A stretch of 64,000 nt of DNA from Diploptera punctata (GCA_030220185.1 JASPKZ010009692.1:88587-152586), one strand, 5' to 3'; shown: positions 51,330 to 63,384, counted from the first letter of the stretch. Translations and numbers: made by a program. Notes: a model not told the origin generated them from the sequence alone.

Positions 51330-51870
51330 AGATACTAAAACATTTTCATACACATGGATATGGTCTTACACCAATATACAAGATTATACTTAAAGGACTC
51401 CCAAAGGATATAACTGCAAATGAAGTACTATAATAACTCAAAGATAAAAAATGCATCCGACAGATTACTAAAAACATCTTCCTGAACAGAGAGAAGAAAC
51501 AGACTGTCTGCCCAGTTTGGATCCTATCCTTCATGAAGACTGAAAACTTGAAGTCACAACTTGAACAACTAAAAGAATTATTTAACATACGTGTCAGACT
51601 CGAAACCTATGAGAGGCGTACAGAAGGAACTCAATACTTCAACTGCCAGGGTTTTGGGCAGCTCGCTCAATTCTGTTTCACAACAGCGAGGTGTGTTAAA
51701 TGCTCTGGCAGGCACAGAGTAACTGAATGCACTGAAGACAACGTAAAATGCAAAAACTGCGGGCAAGAACACGCTGCAAGTTGAAGAAAATGCCCAGAAT
51801 TAAAAAAAATATTTGAACTCTTAGGCCAGAACAAAGGACGAAAATTTGTACCCAGAAGACATCCATACCA
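51330..51870 (+). pseudogene. Jockey-type LINE ORF1 (gag-like), decayed
   Basis: GLPKDITANEV near 51390, then PVWILSFMKTENLKSQLEQL near 51510, then three zinc-knuckle-like blocks: FNCQGFGQLAQFC, CVKCSGRHRVTEC and CKNCGQEHAAS. This order is typical of Jockey-clade ORF1, an RNA-binding protein. There are stops near 51432 and 51782, after which RKCPELKKIFELL continues. Confidence 0.7.
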
Positions 51871-52759
51871 AGGAGTGAAAATCCACCTAACTTATCCCAT
51901 CTAATATTTCTGCACTTACCAATACCTCTGATGAAACTCAAATCCAACTGATCCCAATCTCTTCCAGTAATTATTTGCAATCCTAACCAAAGTCCTTCTA
52001 AATCCTCAACTACTTCAGGAAACAGTCACACTTTTAACAGTATGACCAACAAACAGCCTTAAATCTTCAAGACCATCTCATGAAGTCAACTTCCTCTTTT
52101 TAAGACCATCAAGCTGTAGCTCAAGTTCCTCGTCCAACTTTACGTGAAAATGGTCTGAAGAAGAGCATTTTTCAGACCAGCTTCTACAAGCAACACTACT
52201 TACACAAACACCGTAGATAAGAACCTCAAGACCGGGCCAAGACCCTTAATTGTAGTCGGAATCATAAACGCTTAAACAAAGACCACGGCCAAGTATTTTG
52301 TAACAATGCTATGGTCTTCTTGTGTCCTTGTATAGTACCTGAGACCTTCACACTACTTTTAAGTCTTTTGTGATAATGCTTTTGAGTGTTTTATATATTT
52401 TTACTAGGTGCGTAATTCCTATAAGGGTGATGGGTGGTGGTTTGGGTTAACTGTTCTTTGTTTGCGTTATTTTTAGCACCTCAAGGTCCAGGCTATGGTG
52501 ACTTTTATAACTTTTTGTGTGATTTTTGTAGTTAAAATATTTGAGGATGGTTTCTCTTTTTGGGTTCGACCTTTGTCCTCGTGTGTTATCAGCGCCGATG
52601 TTGGTTGTATTTAAGTATATGTGGACGGTTTCTCTTTAATGTTTGAGTCACCATTCTTACTTTTCTTTTGAGTTGGTTTGACCTTGCTTGGTACTTTATA
52701 CGTTGAGGAACCAGAATTTACTCCTTCGCTAGCTAGAATTGCAAATTTGTTTGACAGTT
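51871..52759. other. Unassigned
   Basis: Possibly the 3' part of the Jockey remnant; no RT motif found. Confidence 0.4.
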
Positions 52760-53600
52760 CTAGCGTCAGAGTACCCTCACTGGCTGGAGCCTGCCTTGAT
52801 AATTAGGAATCAGCCGATTTATGTAAGTTTTTCTTTTGTTTGCATTTTTAGGCTTGTGACTGTCCGTCAGTTTTGGATAATCCTGGTTATTAGGTGTATT
52901 TTTCTTTTTACCTCTTTTTAGGCACTCATTTTGGACTTTACTAAACGTGTCCTGGACTATGTTCTGGATTGTTTCCAAATAGAAATTTAGGTTATTTGTA
53001 GCTACTTGTATTTCTTCGATCTGAATCCTACATTGCAAGATTAGGCCCTCTGGCATATGGGAACCAGCGAAATCCGGGAAAGTATCAAATATGTTTTTTA
53101 TTATTATTAGTCCTTGAATTTATGAGGCTGTTGTTACAAAGGGTGAGTTCAACTCTAGTTTTTTTATTATCAATTATTTCTTCTAATTCTTTGAGTACTT
53201 CAGCCCACATTTCTTCAAGTTTCTCGTTGTCTTCGTCTATATCCATTGTAAAATCATGCATATTGGTGATGCTGCTTGCCATGGCAAGACTTAGTTCTGT
53301 CTTAATGTGTACTATAAGGTAAGTACACGATTTAACAGCGTGTAAAAGTTCACTGCACTGACTGTATTATATTAATTTTTCAGAATACCAGTTAAGATAC
53401 AAACACTGAATACACTAGGATGGTTTCTCTTTACTTTGCCCACTATAAGTCCACAATTTTTCTGTGTGATCGTTAGGCGTGCTTTACCGAGTCCCCGGAT
53501 GTTATTTTTGGCGGCCGGCGAGCCCGCTTTGTGGGGTCCCTGATTCCCGGTGGACCGTAGGGACATAACATTTTTCTGTTGATTGAATTTTTTACTTAGT
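52760..53600 (-). pseudogene. Possible LINE ORF1 remnant
   Basis: Minus frames MASSITNMHDFTMDIDEDNE (53282-53085) and one with YPKLTDSHKPKNANKRKTY (53056-52766) are charged and low-complexity, as in LINE ORF1 N-termini, and are separated by stops. No zinc knuckle is visible. Weak assignment. Confidence 0.3.
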
Positions 53601-53744
53601 ATTTTTCCGAGCCTATGTGAGCGTCCGGCGCGCTTTATCGACGCTTCGGGAGATATTGGCGGCGATGTCCTAATGAAATGGGCCTACAATCCCGGTTAAA
53701 TGGTAGGCTTATAACATATTTTTTCAGATTTTATTATGATTCTT

Positions 53745-54000
53745 AGTCCCGCTGTGGTCTCGAGGTAGCGTGCTGCCTTGTCACGCAGCGGGTTCGATCC
53801 CCGGTCGGGACAGTTTTTCTGGGTGAGGTTTTCATCGGGATTTTTTCCTCACCTGTAAGACAAATGTCAGGAAAACTGTAAGTCCCAAATGATCCCCGAA
53901 ATCATATGGCCATCGCAATCATCATCGTTCATATTCATCTTAGATTAAGCTTACTATTAGGGACTCTCCTAGCGCACCACTATCATCATCATCCATCATA
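53745..54000 (+). repeat. SINE-B with complete tRNA-derived head
   Basis: gtcccgctgtggtctcgagg begins the head (A-box), and gggttcgatccccggtc is the B-box. The body ttcctcacctgtaagacaaa follows. It is the reference copy for the family here. Confidence 0.75.
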
Positions 54001-54227
54001 TATCGGGGCAACCCCGCCTTCCAGGCTCCCCAACCCCAGAAGTGGGTTATAAGTATGCCATGCCAGGAGAGAAACCAGGAATATGGAAAGACAACCTGGG
54101 ACATTTGAAAAAAAAAATGTCACGGGATGGCATAGGGTTTTCCTTTTTGATTATTTCGACTTAAATAAACACACATATTATGTAAAATTTTCTTGACACT
54201 GTATTTTTTGTTCTAAAATTATCACTA

Positions 54228-55080
54228 ATTAAGTAAGACAGGGATGTGGACTTTCACCGGTGCTTTTCATTATATACATGAATAAATTAATAAATGAATG
54301 GAGGAAAACACAACGAGGATATATACCCACCAATAGGAACCTCAAACTCGATGCTATTCTTTTTGCAGACGATTTAGCTCTTCTGGCACTTTCCGAAAAT
54401 GATTTGCAACGATCAATTTACAATTTACAAAAAATAGGTGGCAAATTTAATATGGAAATATCAATTAACAAAACTAAAATTATGGCATTTCATGGGAAGG
54501 ACCCCATACAAAGTAAAATCTGTCTCCAGAATAAAATTTTAGAGAGATCTAATCAATTTAAATATCTTGGATATTATCTCTCTATCTGGGATGAAAAGGA
54601 TATCCATGAAAAAGTTACTAGTTATAATAAAAGTTTAGGAATTATTAATCAAGTTATGAAACCATCCCTTGTACAAAAAAAAACACCAGATTACGTTTAT
54701 ATAACACTTTGGCTAGACCAGTGTTGACCTATGGTAGTGAAGCATGGACACTAAGAAAACAACATGAAAGCAGAATAACAGCTTGTGAAATGAGATTCAT
54801 GCGCAGAACAGCGGGTTACACCAGATGGGATCGGAAAAGGAACACCGATATCTTAAAAGAATTGAAGACTACGCCAATTTCGGAATATATTAAACGGTAC
54901 CAACTATATTGGAAACACCATCTTGAAAGAATGAGTTCAAATCGGATCACCAAAGCTGTTTAGAATTATATACCAAGAGGACGAAGATCACTGGGCCGTC
55001 CTATGAAACGCTGGAGGGAAAATTTTCTATAGGATCGTAACAGGCCTTGGCCTAATACTTGGAAGGAAGAAGATTATCAC
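54228..55080 (+). pseudogene. LINE-A RT C-terminal half
   Basis: VRQGCGLSPVLF, then ILFADDLALLA (FADD active site), FKYLGYYLS, and after a shift in the A-run at 54677 LARPVLTYGSEAWTL, YTRWDRKRNTDILKEL and GRRSLGRPMKRW. It ends ggaaggaagaagat. Stops at 54727 and 54961. Confidence 0.78.
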
Positions 55081-55884
55081 TAAATCTTCAATCACAATTC
55101 TTCTTTGAAAGTTTATCAGATATCACTTATATCACAGTTACAGACACAGTCCTTCTTCAAAGTTTCTCTTACATTCGCCTCATCGTCACTAATTCGCATC
55201 TTACCGACTCCTCTACTGAAGCGAAGCATACAAATACTGCATCAGAAGTAAGCTCTGATTTACTATTGATTGGTTTAAGAGACCATTACTTGCTTTCAGT
55301 CATCTGATAACTCTCTTAACTTAGAGGTTCAATTAATAAATTTATTTGATGAAATTCTTTCAATAACGATTGGTATAAATCTATGATTGGCCCCTTATTC
55401 GGCCGGATTTGACCTCAAAGGAGACAGCACATGTGAGAACTTACTAGTGTGAATTGCTCTTCAAAACTTTTAACTTTCCACCATCAAGAGCTGTGCCATA
55501 ATTTTTTTCAAAGGCTGTACATTTTCTCAGTATCCCTTTGAAGAAAATGCATGAAGATTTGCTCATATATATATTATATAAATAACAATAAAATTTTGTG
55601 CAACAGATTTTTTATATCTTTCTTTATTGATTTTTAAATGAATTTTTAATGCGAACAAACATTTTTGCTTCAAAAATACAGTACTTTTCACATGTCAAAG
55701 TCCAAAAGAAATGGCCCTAAGAAAAAATCCCTACATCAAAATAATCATCACTGTAGCATAAAACTGTGTACCAAATCTCATTGAGATACTGGTTTCTGAG
55801 AAAAGGTACATAAAGTCTGAAAATTAATAAACTGAGGAAATGAGAAAAGAAAATGAAATTTGTAGTTTTGTGGGAACAACTTAC
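55081..55884. other. Intergenic, nothing recognised
   Basis: No feature supported. Confidence 0.5.
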
Positions 55885-56830
55885 TTAAAATCCCCCATAA
55901 CTGTTGTCTTCATCCTCTTCATGGTCTTCTGCAGCCCTTTCCTTCCCTCTGTTCCTCAGTCTGACCTGCTGGGCTAATTTTTCAGTCCTAACTTCAGTGA
56001 TGGTGATACGCTGTCTGTCGTCCCGTCCCAAAATTTGGCTCATCAACACTCCTGGAGTGATTCCTAGCTTTTCAAGGACCCTAAGTCTTGCTATATTTCC
56101 ATCATTAAAAGTTGCTATTGTAACAACTAGATTAGACAGAAATATCTTTGGGCATCTCTCCCAAATGAGAGAATTGAAACACTCATTTTCATTCTGAGTT
56201 TTGCCATTTTCTCAGCAGTTCTGGATTACAAAGTGCTTGATAAATTCTTTTGATTGTTAGCATTACCACTTCTGGAAGGCTGTTCTTTTGGGGATATTTT
56301 TCTCCAGTTTTGTTTTATTTATATGCCATGTTTCAGAGCAAAGACCATGTTGAAGGTTGTCATCTGTTGATGTGTAATGAACCCAAGTGCCCGCACAACT
56401 TGTTACATAGACTGACGGTTATTCACATTGCATCTAATAGCATCACCACAGTAATTTTGCAAAGCATCAATTCTTTTCTTGGTCAGTCTGTTATTTTTCC
56501 CAATTGGCTTTCCATCTTTTAGAACTTTGCCCTTATTTTGTTCTACAAGTCTTCACCCATTCACTTTTGAATATGACCAACATAAAATGAGCACTGACAA
56601 GCACAAGTTGCTGCCTCAGACAGTAATGTCAAATGTATAATTCTATATCCACTGTTTATTCCATCAGCACTCCTTTGTACATTTATACCTGAACCAATTT
56701 TACTCTTAGAAACACTTGAGGTGTATGTGATTGATCAACTCAAACCTCTCCTGTACTGTTACACTTTGTATTCAGAATTTCAGACTTTTTAAATTTTCTG
56801 AAGATTCTTTCAGAACACCCCATTATTAAT
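55885..56830 (-). pseudogene. Mutator-like transposase-domain remnant
   Basis: Minus frames give, in order, KIGSGINVQRSADGINSGYR, then KDGKPIGKNNRLTKKRIDAL with CGDAIR, then NECFNSLIWERCPK followed by GNIARLRVLEKLGITPG and a charged tail EDHEEDEDNSYGGF. NECFN..IW.RCPK with a following LGI.PG segment is the conserved C-terminal part of the large invertebrate proteins with the Mutator-like transposase domain; naming is from memory of that family. At least three frame breaks make it non-functional. Confidence 0.6.
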
Positions 56831-57029
56831 GTAAATATTTACAAAGTAATGGAGAATCAACAAAATATACTTCACAGAGTTTCAGAATAGTATATCCTCA
56901 CACTAACAACAAAATAAATATGTACTAACCATGTGCTACGATAAAATATAAACAACATCCTTTCTGCATCATAAGGTCTGACATGTCTTAGATTTCTTAC
57001 TGTTCATCATCATCATCATCCAGGGATTA
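56831..57029. other. Intergenic
   Basis: An (atc)n run lies at 57005-57020. Confidence 0.4.
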
Positions 57030-57210
57030 AGCCTGTTGGCTCGTTCCGGTTTCATGAAAGCTAGAATAGTTAAAATTGTTCAGACTATCTTCTGTGTAGG
57101 CGTCCAACATTTCTCCTTCCATACGGTTTATAATTTAGCAATAATTTTGGAAATCTTCCTTCTGGCATTCTATCAATATGTTCTTTCCAGTCGTTCCTAT
57201 ATTTAATTAT

Positions 57211-58323
57211 TCAGTCTGTAAGTTTGAAAATATTTAGTTCCTTTCTTATATCTTCATTTCTTTTCTTATCCAGCAGAGTATATCCTGCTATATTTCTTAA
57301 AAATCGCATCTCAGCTGCTTCCAATCTTTGTTCTTGTCTTTTAGTGATCGTCCAACATTCTGATCCATACATCAATACAGGAACAGCCATTACTTTATAA
57401 AATTTAATTTTTGTTTCTTTTCTTGTGTTTTTAAGGGTTCTTTTAATAGTGCCACACATTAGATTAAATTTATTTATTTTGTCATTAATATCTTCAATTT
57501 TAACATATGATAAATTGAAACCTAGATATTTAAAACTGTTCACTTGCTCTAAAATTTTATTATCAATTACTATTTTTGTTCTTAAGGTATCATGTCCTTT
57601 AAATGCTAAAATTTTAGTTTTATTCTTTGAAATTTTTAAATTGTAATTGGCACTTATTTTTTCCAAATTAAAAATAGCTCTTTGTAGATCATCTTCTGAA
57701 CTGGAAATCACTACTTGGTCATCAGCAAATAATATTGTATCCAACAGTTTATTATTTATTTTAAAATGTTTATTTAAATTAATCTGCCACTTTAACATAA
57801 CTTCATCTATATATAAATTAAAAATAGAAGGTGATAAAGGACACCCTTGTCTGACACCACGATTTATTGTTACCATTTTTTGATGTTTAGATTTAAAACC
57901 CCTGTCTATTACAATTTTATTATTTACATATAAATTTTGTATAGCCATAATCAAATGTTGTGGAATACCTTTATTTGTCATTATATCCCATAATTTATTT
58001 CTATTTACCATATCAAAAGCTTTTTCATAGTCTATAAATCCTATATATGTTGGGATGTTAAATTCTATATGCTTTTCAAATAATTGAGTCGTGAATATAC
58101 AGTCGGAACAGGTTCTTCCATTTCTGAATCCATTTTGAACATCCAATATAATATTTTCTATACCGTAATTATGTTTAAGCGGTTTTTTTAGAATATTGGC
58201 ATAAATTTTATAGCACGTATTCAATGTAGGTATTCCTCTATAATTAGAAGAATCTTGTCTGTTTCCTTTTTTATATATAGGGTATATTTTGGCGATTTTC
58301 CATTCTTCGGGAGGATATTCCAA
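57211..58323 (-). pseudogene. LINE-A reverse transcriptase frame, 370 codons
   Basis: All core RT blocks are present: IAKIYPIYKKGNRQDSSNYR, NGFRNGRTCSDCIF, GFIDYEKAFDMV, GVRQGCPLSPSIFNLYID, ILFADDQVVI (FADD), NKTKILAF and FKYLGFNLS, followed by VLMYGSECWTITKRQEQRLE and AEMRFLRNIAGYTLLDKKRN. The frame stops at 57211, before the final HxxRM-type tail. The start codon given is only the first in frame; the true protein begins upstream in the decayed endonuclease part. Function would be cDNA synthesis at a nicked site. It is probably inactive because the endonuclease and linker are broken. Confidence 0.82.
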
Positions 58324-58794
58324 TATATATTTATAAAATCTAGTAGACGATCTTTTAGAGAAAACGATGCATATTTAATTTATTCTATGTTCATATTATC
58401 GATACCCGGTGTCTTTTTGTTATGGAAATGATCAATAGAAGTTGTTAATTCCTCTATGGTTATTAAATCTACGTGTTCATCTGCTTGTATTATTTCTTCT
58501 TCATTTTCTTCTCAATTTTTTTCTGTCCATAATTCTTGATAGTTATCTATCCATTTTTCTTCAGAAATGTTATTTAATTTAAATGTATCTCTTGTTTCAT
58601 AATTTTGTACGCATTTTCTTGTTTTCCACGTGCATCGTGTTCGATATCACTTATATATTTATCCCACATTGATCTTTTGGTTTTTCTAACTTCTCTACGA
58701 ACTATTGCGCTTTTTCTCTTTGTATTCAATTAATGATTCATTTGTTTTCATATTAAGATAATTTAGATACGCCGTTTTCTTTTCATTTATTAGA

Positions 58795-59030
58795 TATTAT
58801 TATTATTATTATTATTATTATCATCATCATCGTAAGTATTATTATTGTTAATATTGTATAAAATGTTGTTTGTACATGAAATTTACATTGCTACATTTAA
58901 TGTATCTTTAACTGTTTATAGTTAGTATAGTGTATATCTACTATCGATGTTATTATCTTTGTTATCGATGTTATTATCGTTGTTATGATCATTATTATTG
59001 TTGTTATTGTTTTTTTTCTAAGTCTTCATT
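58795..59030. repeat. (TTA)n plus dispersed repeat inside LINE-A
   Basis: A TTA/ATC run, then tttacattgctacattta matching 23350-23410, then another compound run. It breaks the LINE linker between the equivalents of NYLNMKTNES and KFVMRT. Confidence 0.7.
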
Positions 59031-59750
59031 CCAAATTTTTAATTTTTTTTATAATATGATATATTTCTCATTCCTAAAGATTCTTTTGAGCTTGAGTTAT
59101 TATTCTTTTAATCTCATCCCATTGTTCATTTATATTTCTAGTTATAGGATTTTCTGTCATCTCTTTTGATATAATTCTCTAATGGATTCTTGTTGTAATA
59201 GGTGAACTTTAAATGTTTCATTATTTTCGATCTTATCATAGTGTAATTTCTTCCATCGGGTTGGTATAGCTATTTTAGACCTCACTAAAAAATGATCAGA
59301 ATTAATATCAGGCCCTCGATATACCCTGGTATCATGAACTAAATTTGAAAGTTTTTTATTTACAATTATATAATCAATTATACTTGTACTTCCTCTGGCA
59401 CTCCATGTATATTTGTGAATATCTAAGTGTGGAAAAAAGGTATTCGTTACTTTAAAGTTATTATAGGTGACGAAGTCTATTAAAAGTTTTCCATTATTGT
59501 TTATAGTTATTTCACCATGTTTACCTATGGTTTTCTGGTATTGGTTTATTTCCTATACGTGCATTGAAATCTCCAGTTAAAATAAGGTAATCATTTTTAT
59601 TTGTTTTATTTATGAGTTTCTGGAGTTCTTCGTAAAACTCTATTACCTCATCTCTATTTTGTCCTTTATCTGCGCTATATATTCCTATAATTGTAATATG
59701 TCCTCTTTGTATACACAGTCTTAGTTTTAATCTTACTGTTCATAAATTAC

Positions 59751-60004
59751 AAATAGATAATGTACACTTACATGCCTGCAAATTACGCAGTAAAATAGAA
59801 CCAAATATGACAGCAAGCAGGAAAAGAAGGTGGGCGTGGCAGATGACAGCACCTTGTAAATTTTTTAAGAATAATCAATTTGAATTGAGTTATGGAACTT
59901 GGAGGAATTATAGTTGAATGCCTAAACTATCAAAAGATGAAATAAAAAAATCAGATTTTTTAGTACTTTCTGCCGATGTGTCCCCTTAAGTAAGAAAAGA
60001 TGTT
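59751..60004. other. Intergenic
   Basis: Nothing recognised. Confidence 0.4.
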
Positions 60005-60367
60005 TTAACTGCAATACTCCATCTTTACAATAAACCAAAGAACTTGCAACCAAAAAGTTATTTGGTCTTGAAAAAAGATTTCAAAGAGATCCGTTGCGTA
60101 AAAATGATTCTTGTCTTTACCAATTTTTATTCTCGATTTATCAGCCCACCGCTCAATATCTCGTAGGCCTCTGTGCGCCTTTCTACTACACCTAAGTAAG
60201 GATCTGTCTTTACTATATATCGCAATATCATCGGCATTCAGGGCCAGTTGCGTATATGTCCTCCCAGGAACGTCGGCGGTATAAATAGTATATAGCAATG
60301 GTGATAGTAGGGATCCCTGAGTCACTCCAGCTAGAATAGTTCGTCTATCAGAGATTATTCGACTCAT
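60005..60367 (-). pseudogene. Jockey-type reverse transcriptase fragment
   Basis: RRTILAGVTQGSLLSPLLYT, then IYTADVP and ALNADDIAIYSKDR: the GVPQGSxLSPLLY and xADDIAI blocks of Jockey-clade LINEs, with N in place of the aromatic before ADD. Similarity is lost after about residue 80. Confidence 0.75.
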
Positions 60368-60737
60368 TCTCTGTTCTTAAATGTGAACAGCTTTTTATGC
60401 GAGTATCGAATACTCTCATCCTCTCTGATCTATCGTAAGTTCTGCCTTCTGATTGGTTGACGTAGGGAATTGCATTGCACCAAAGAGAAACGAGCTGTTG
60501 GTTGGTGGTCTACACGTGTTACGAATTTCAGTTATAGTGAACAGTTGCACAAATTTTTACGTGGAATACGTTTTTGCGTGCTACTTAAAATTATCAATAA
60601 ATATAATTTGAGAAAGCCGGTTGTTGATCATTGATCTCTGCCTTTGGAATTGTGTTTGAAGATAGAGCAGTCCTTTTACATTTTGGAGACTTTTTAATAA
60701 GGTGAGTTCTTACAACAAATTACTGTTAATTAAATAA
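60368..60737. other. Unassigned
   Basis: tctctgcctttgga near 60637 also occurs near 31200. No other support. Confidence 0.35.
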
Positions 60738-60774
60738 AAATAAAACGTAGTTTTATTTGATTATCATATTTATT

Positions 60775-60835
60775 ATATAATTCAGTGACAGCTGTTTCGG
60801 TACTCTGTACCTTCTTCAGACATGTTAACAAATTA
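60775..60835 (-). ncRNA. Hammerhead ribozyme candidate, PLE-B
   Basis: Minus strand: CTGAAGA (60819-60813), A, stem II GGTAC/GTACC with AGA loop, GAAAC (60798-60794), AGCT, GTC (60789-60787). Confidence 0.72.
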
Positions 60836-60844
60836 ATAATTAAT

Positions 60845-60910
60845 ATAATTTGTTAACATGTCTGAAGAAGGTACAGTGTACCGAAACAGCTGTCACTGAT
60901 TTATATAATA
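60845..60910 (+). ncRNA. Hammerhead ribozyme candidate, PLE-B
   Basis: CTGAAGA (60862-60868), A, GGTAC/GTACC with AGT loop, GAAAC (60883-60887), AGCT, GTC (60892-60894). Complete core. Confidence 0.72.
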
Positions 60911-60960
60911 AATATGAAAATCAAATAAAACTACGTTTTATTTTTATTTAATTAATAAAT

Positions 60961-61502
60961 ATCGATTTTCATCAAGTAAACACCAACTCAATTGATTAAC
61001 AAATTACTGGCCTGAAGTCAGCAAGTCCGGTGGTGGGTTTGCCACCGTAGGCGCGATTATCATACAGAATTTGAGGACCTCATTTTTGAAAACGTTTCTT
61101 GTCCACTTGGCACCAAATCTGACTTTTAGTGTTTCTGCATTCTTCTTAGGTTGCTCTATGTACAAATATCATTTGGCCTCAGGACGTTCTATAAATGACT
61201 AAAAATTCGTATAAAATGTGGCTATTTGAAACTAACTGATTCTTGTCCACAGCAAAATGGGCGACCATAGATTAGTTGCAGGTTTCAAAACAAATGTCCT
61301 TTTTTGAATGGCATACAGATCTGGACCCTTTGGTTTCAAAATGGTCCCACTTCCATCTTCTAAGTACTTTAACAATCATGTAAAATAACTTGTTTTCTGC
61401 TATACTTCGCGTTTGTTCTCATTGTTTGAAGGGACAGAATAAAAACTGTTGTATATGCACCATGTCGTGATATTCTCCGGATAGTTCACTATTCCACACA
61501 AA
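60961..61502. other. Intergenic between PLE-B copies
   Basis: No coding domain recognised. Confidence 0.45.
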
Positions 61503-61551
61503 ATTTTTTATTAATTAAATAAAAATAAAACGTAGTTTTATTTGATTTTCA

Positions 61552-61620
61552 TATTTATTATATAATTCAGTAACAGCTGTTTCGGTACACTGTACCTTCT
61601 TCAGACATGTTAACAAATTA
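61552..61620 (-). ncRNA. Hammerhead-like motif, PLE-B, GTT triplet
   Basis: As at 19150 but with GTT in place of GTC after AGCT, still allowed for hammerhead cleavage. Confidence 0.65.
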
Positions 61621-61784
61621 TGAATTGTGTTCCAACTGATCTAAGCAACAATACAACAATATTTATTTAAATTTTTAAATTTAACAAAGGGATTCATTCA
61701 AATCCAGTTGAGAATTTAACAGTTTTTTACTATTTTAAATTTATAATTTCTACAGCCTCCAAAAGATCTAACTTCTTACCCTTA

Positions 61785-62117
61785 TCACAAATATGTCAAA
61801 ATTTCAAAATTTGGATCAAAACAATGATTAAATTGGAATAGGTGATTAGCATATTTTGAATTTTCTAAATTTCTGTTATATGCTCTCATGTGTTCCTTTA
61901 TCCGAGAGATAAAAGGTCTACCAGTTTGTCCTATATAGACATTGTCACATGTGGCACACTTCAATTTATATACACCTGATAATTTTTCTTTTTTTGTTTT
62001 GGTTTCATTGTTTTTTATTATATTTTGTAGAGTTTTATTAGTTTTAAATGCCACATTAATGTTCAACTTTTTAAAGTGTTTAGATATTTTATTTGAAAGT
62101 GGGCCTATGTATGACAT
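61785..62117 (-). pseudogene. PLE-B linker and GIY-YIG endonuclease
   Basis: 110 codons: YIGPLSNKISKHFKKLNINV linker; LSGVYKLKCATCDNVYIGQT with CxxC and YIG; RIKEHMRAY; HLFQFNH. The last part (LLEAVEVN) is frameshifted near 61796. RT missing. Confidence 0.72.
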
Positions 62118-62214
62118 TACGACATATTTCTTTGTGTTTTCGTTGGGTAAAGGAAAAACTTTGTTAATTGCTTTTTTTTGTAATGAAACTTCTTAATTGA
62201 ACATTCTAATTGCA

Positions 62215-62890
62215 AAAAAGCAATTAGCAAAGTTTTTCCTTTACCCAAAGAAAACACCAAAGAAATATGTCGTACATGTCATACAAAGGTCCATTTTCAA
62301 ATAAAATATCTAAACACTTTAAAAAGTTGAACATTAATGTGGCATTTAAAACTAATAAAACTCTACAAAATATAATAAAAACAATAAAACCAAAACAAAA
62401 AAAGAAAAATTATCAGGTGTATATAAATTGAAGTGTGGCACATGTGACAATGTCTATATATAGGACAAACTGGTAGACCTTTTATCTCTCGGATAAGGAA
62501 CACATGAGAGCATATAACAGAAATTTAGAAAATTCAAAATATGCTAACCACCTATTCCAATTTAATCATTGTTTCGATCCAAATTTTGAAATTTTACATA
62601 TTTGTGATAAGGGTAAGAAGTTAGATCTTTTGGAGGCTGTAGAAATTAATAAATTTAAAAGTAGTAAAAAACTGTTAAATTTTCAACTTGATTTGAATGA
62701 ATCCGTTTGTTAAATTAAAAAAATTAAATAAATATTGTTGTATTGTTGCTTAGATCAGTTGGAACACAATTCATAATTTGTTAACATGTCTGAAGAAGGT
62801 ACAGTGTACCGAAACAGCTGTCACTGAATTATATAATAAATATGAAAATCAAATAAAACTACGTTTTATTTTTATTTAATTAACAAATAT
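62215..62890 (+). mobile_element. PLE-B copy, right arm of a 1.4-kb palindrome
   Basis: Carries the linker, the endonuclease with a one-base break near 62455-62465 (VYIG followed by shift) and RAYNRNLENSKYANHLFQF open at 62504-62713. It ends with the ribozyme-like core and AT-rich tail. The spacer to the left arm is about 25 bases. Confidence 0.85.
62775..62840 (+). ncRNA. Hammerhead ribozyme candidate, PLE-B
   Basis: CTGAAGA (62790-62796), A, GGTAC/GTACC, GAAAC (62811-62815), AGCT, GTC (62820-62822). Complete core, preceded by aatttgttaacatgt for stem I. Confidence 0.72.
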
Positions 62891-63075
62891 GGATTTTCAT
62901 CAAGTAAACACCAACTCAATTGATTACAAAACTTTTTGTTGGAATTTTGTTGTTTATTTAGATTCTTTACCTGACAACTGTTCAATTAAGGATGATTATG
63001 TTAAGTTTAAATTATGTGTTCTTTATTTATTAAAAATAGAATAATATATATTATGGGTATTTTATGTTATTTCAG

Positions 63076-63252
63076 CAGTATGGCGGAACGTGTAATGACC
63101 ACTTCTGAATATCGGCCACAGGAATCAGCTCAGACGATGTCATAATCAGGTCAAGGTGTAGTGGGAAGTCCCACATCTCTCGCTGAGAACTTTGACACTG
63201 CATTCTCCTCTACTGTGGACCGTCCTCCCTCACAACAGCGAGTACAGAAATG
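63076..63252 (+). pseudogene. Broken second copy of exon C
   Basis: It starts after ttatttcag. SMAERVMTTSEYRPQESAQ, then an in-frame TAA (near 63142), then SGQGVVGSPTSLAENFDT and a diverged end 13 bases longer than in exon C. The donor is gtagta where exon C has gtaagt. Confidence 0.7.
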
Positions 63253-63384
63253 GTAGTACTTTTATACTCCCTGGTGTGGCCTTGTGCTTGTGATCTCAAG
63301 GAGACATTAAAATTCCAAAAATTGTTTTATTGGACAAAGAGTATGTTTACAGCACTAAATACCTGTTTAAATTTAAAATAAATT

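Larger units (their letters stand above)
57030..59750 (-). mobile_element. LINE-A, longest copy, endonuclease to C-terminus
   Basis: Reading leftward: HITIIGIYSADKGQNRDEVI (59710-59640), ILTGDFNARIGN, HKYTWSARGSTSIIDYIIVN, RGPDINSDHFL, a linker with stops (58330-58800), then the RT frame. A (TTA)n-tailed repeat (58795-59030) interrupts the linker. The 3' end is near 57030-57050. It is the uninterrupted reference for the mariner target at 25980. Confidence 0.8.
60738..60960. repeat. Palindrome of two PLE-B ends
   Basis: Arms of about 105 bases meet near 60845. Each carries a complete ribozyme-like core and the PLE-B AT-rich tail, pointing outward. It is a head-to-head pair of extremely truncated copies. 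Confidence 0.8.
61503..62190 (-). mobile_element. PLE-B copy, left arm of a 1.4-kb palindrome
   Basis: Reverse complement of 62215-62890 over its whole length with few changes. It contains an endonuclease frame and a ribozyme-like end. It starts upstream of the endonuclease (PLSNKISKHFKKLNINVAFK), slightly further 5' than the 19105-19696 copy. Confidence 0.85.
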
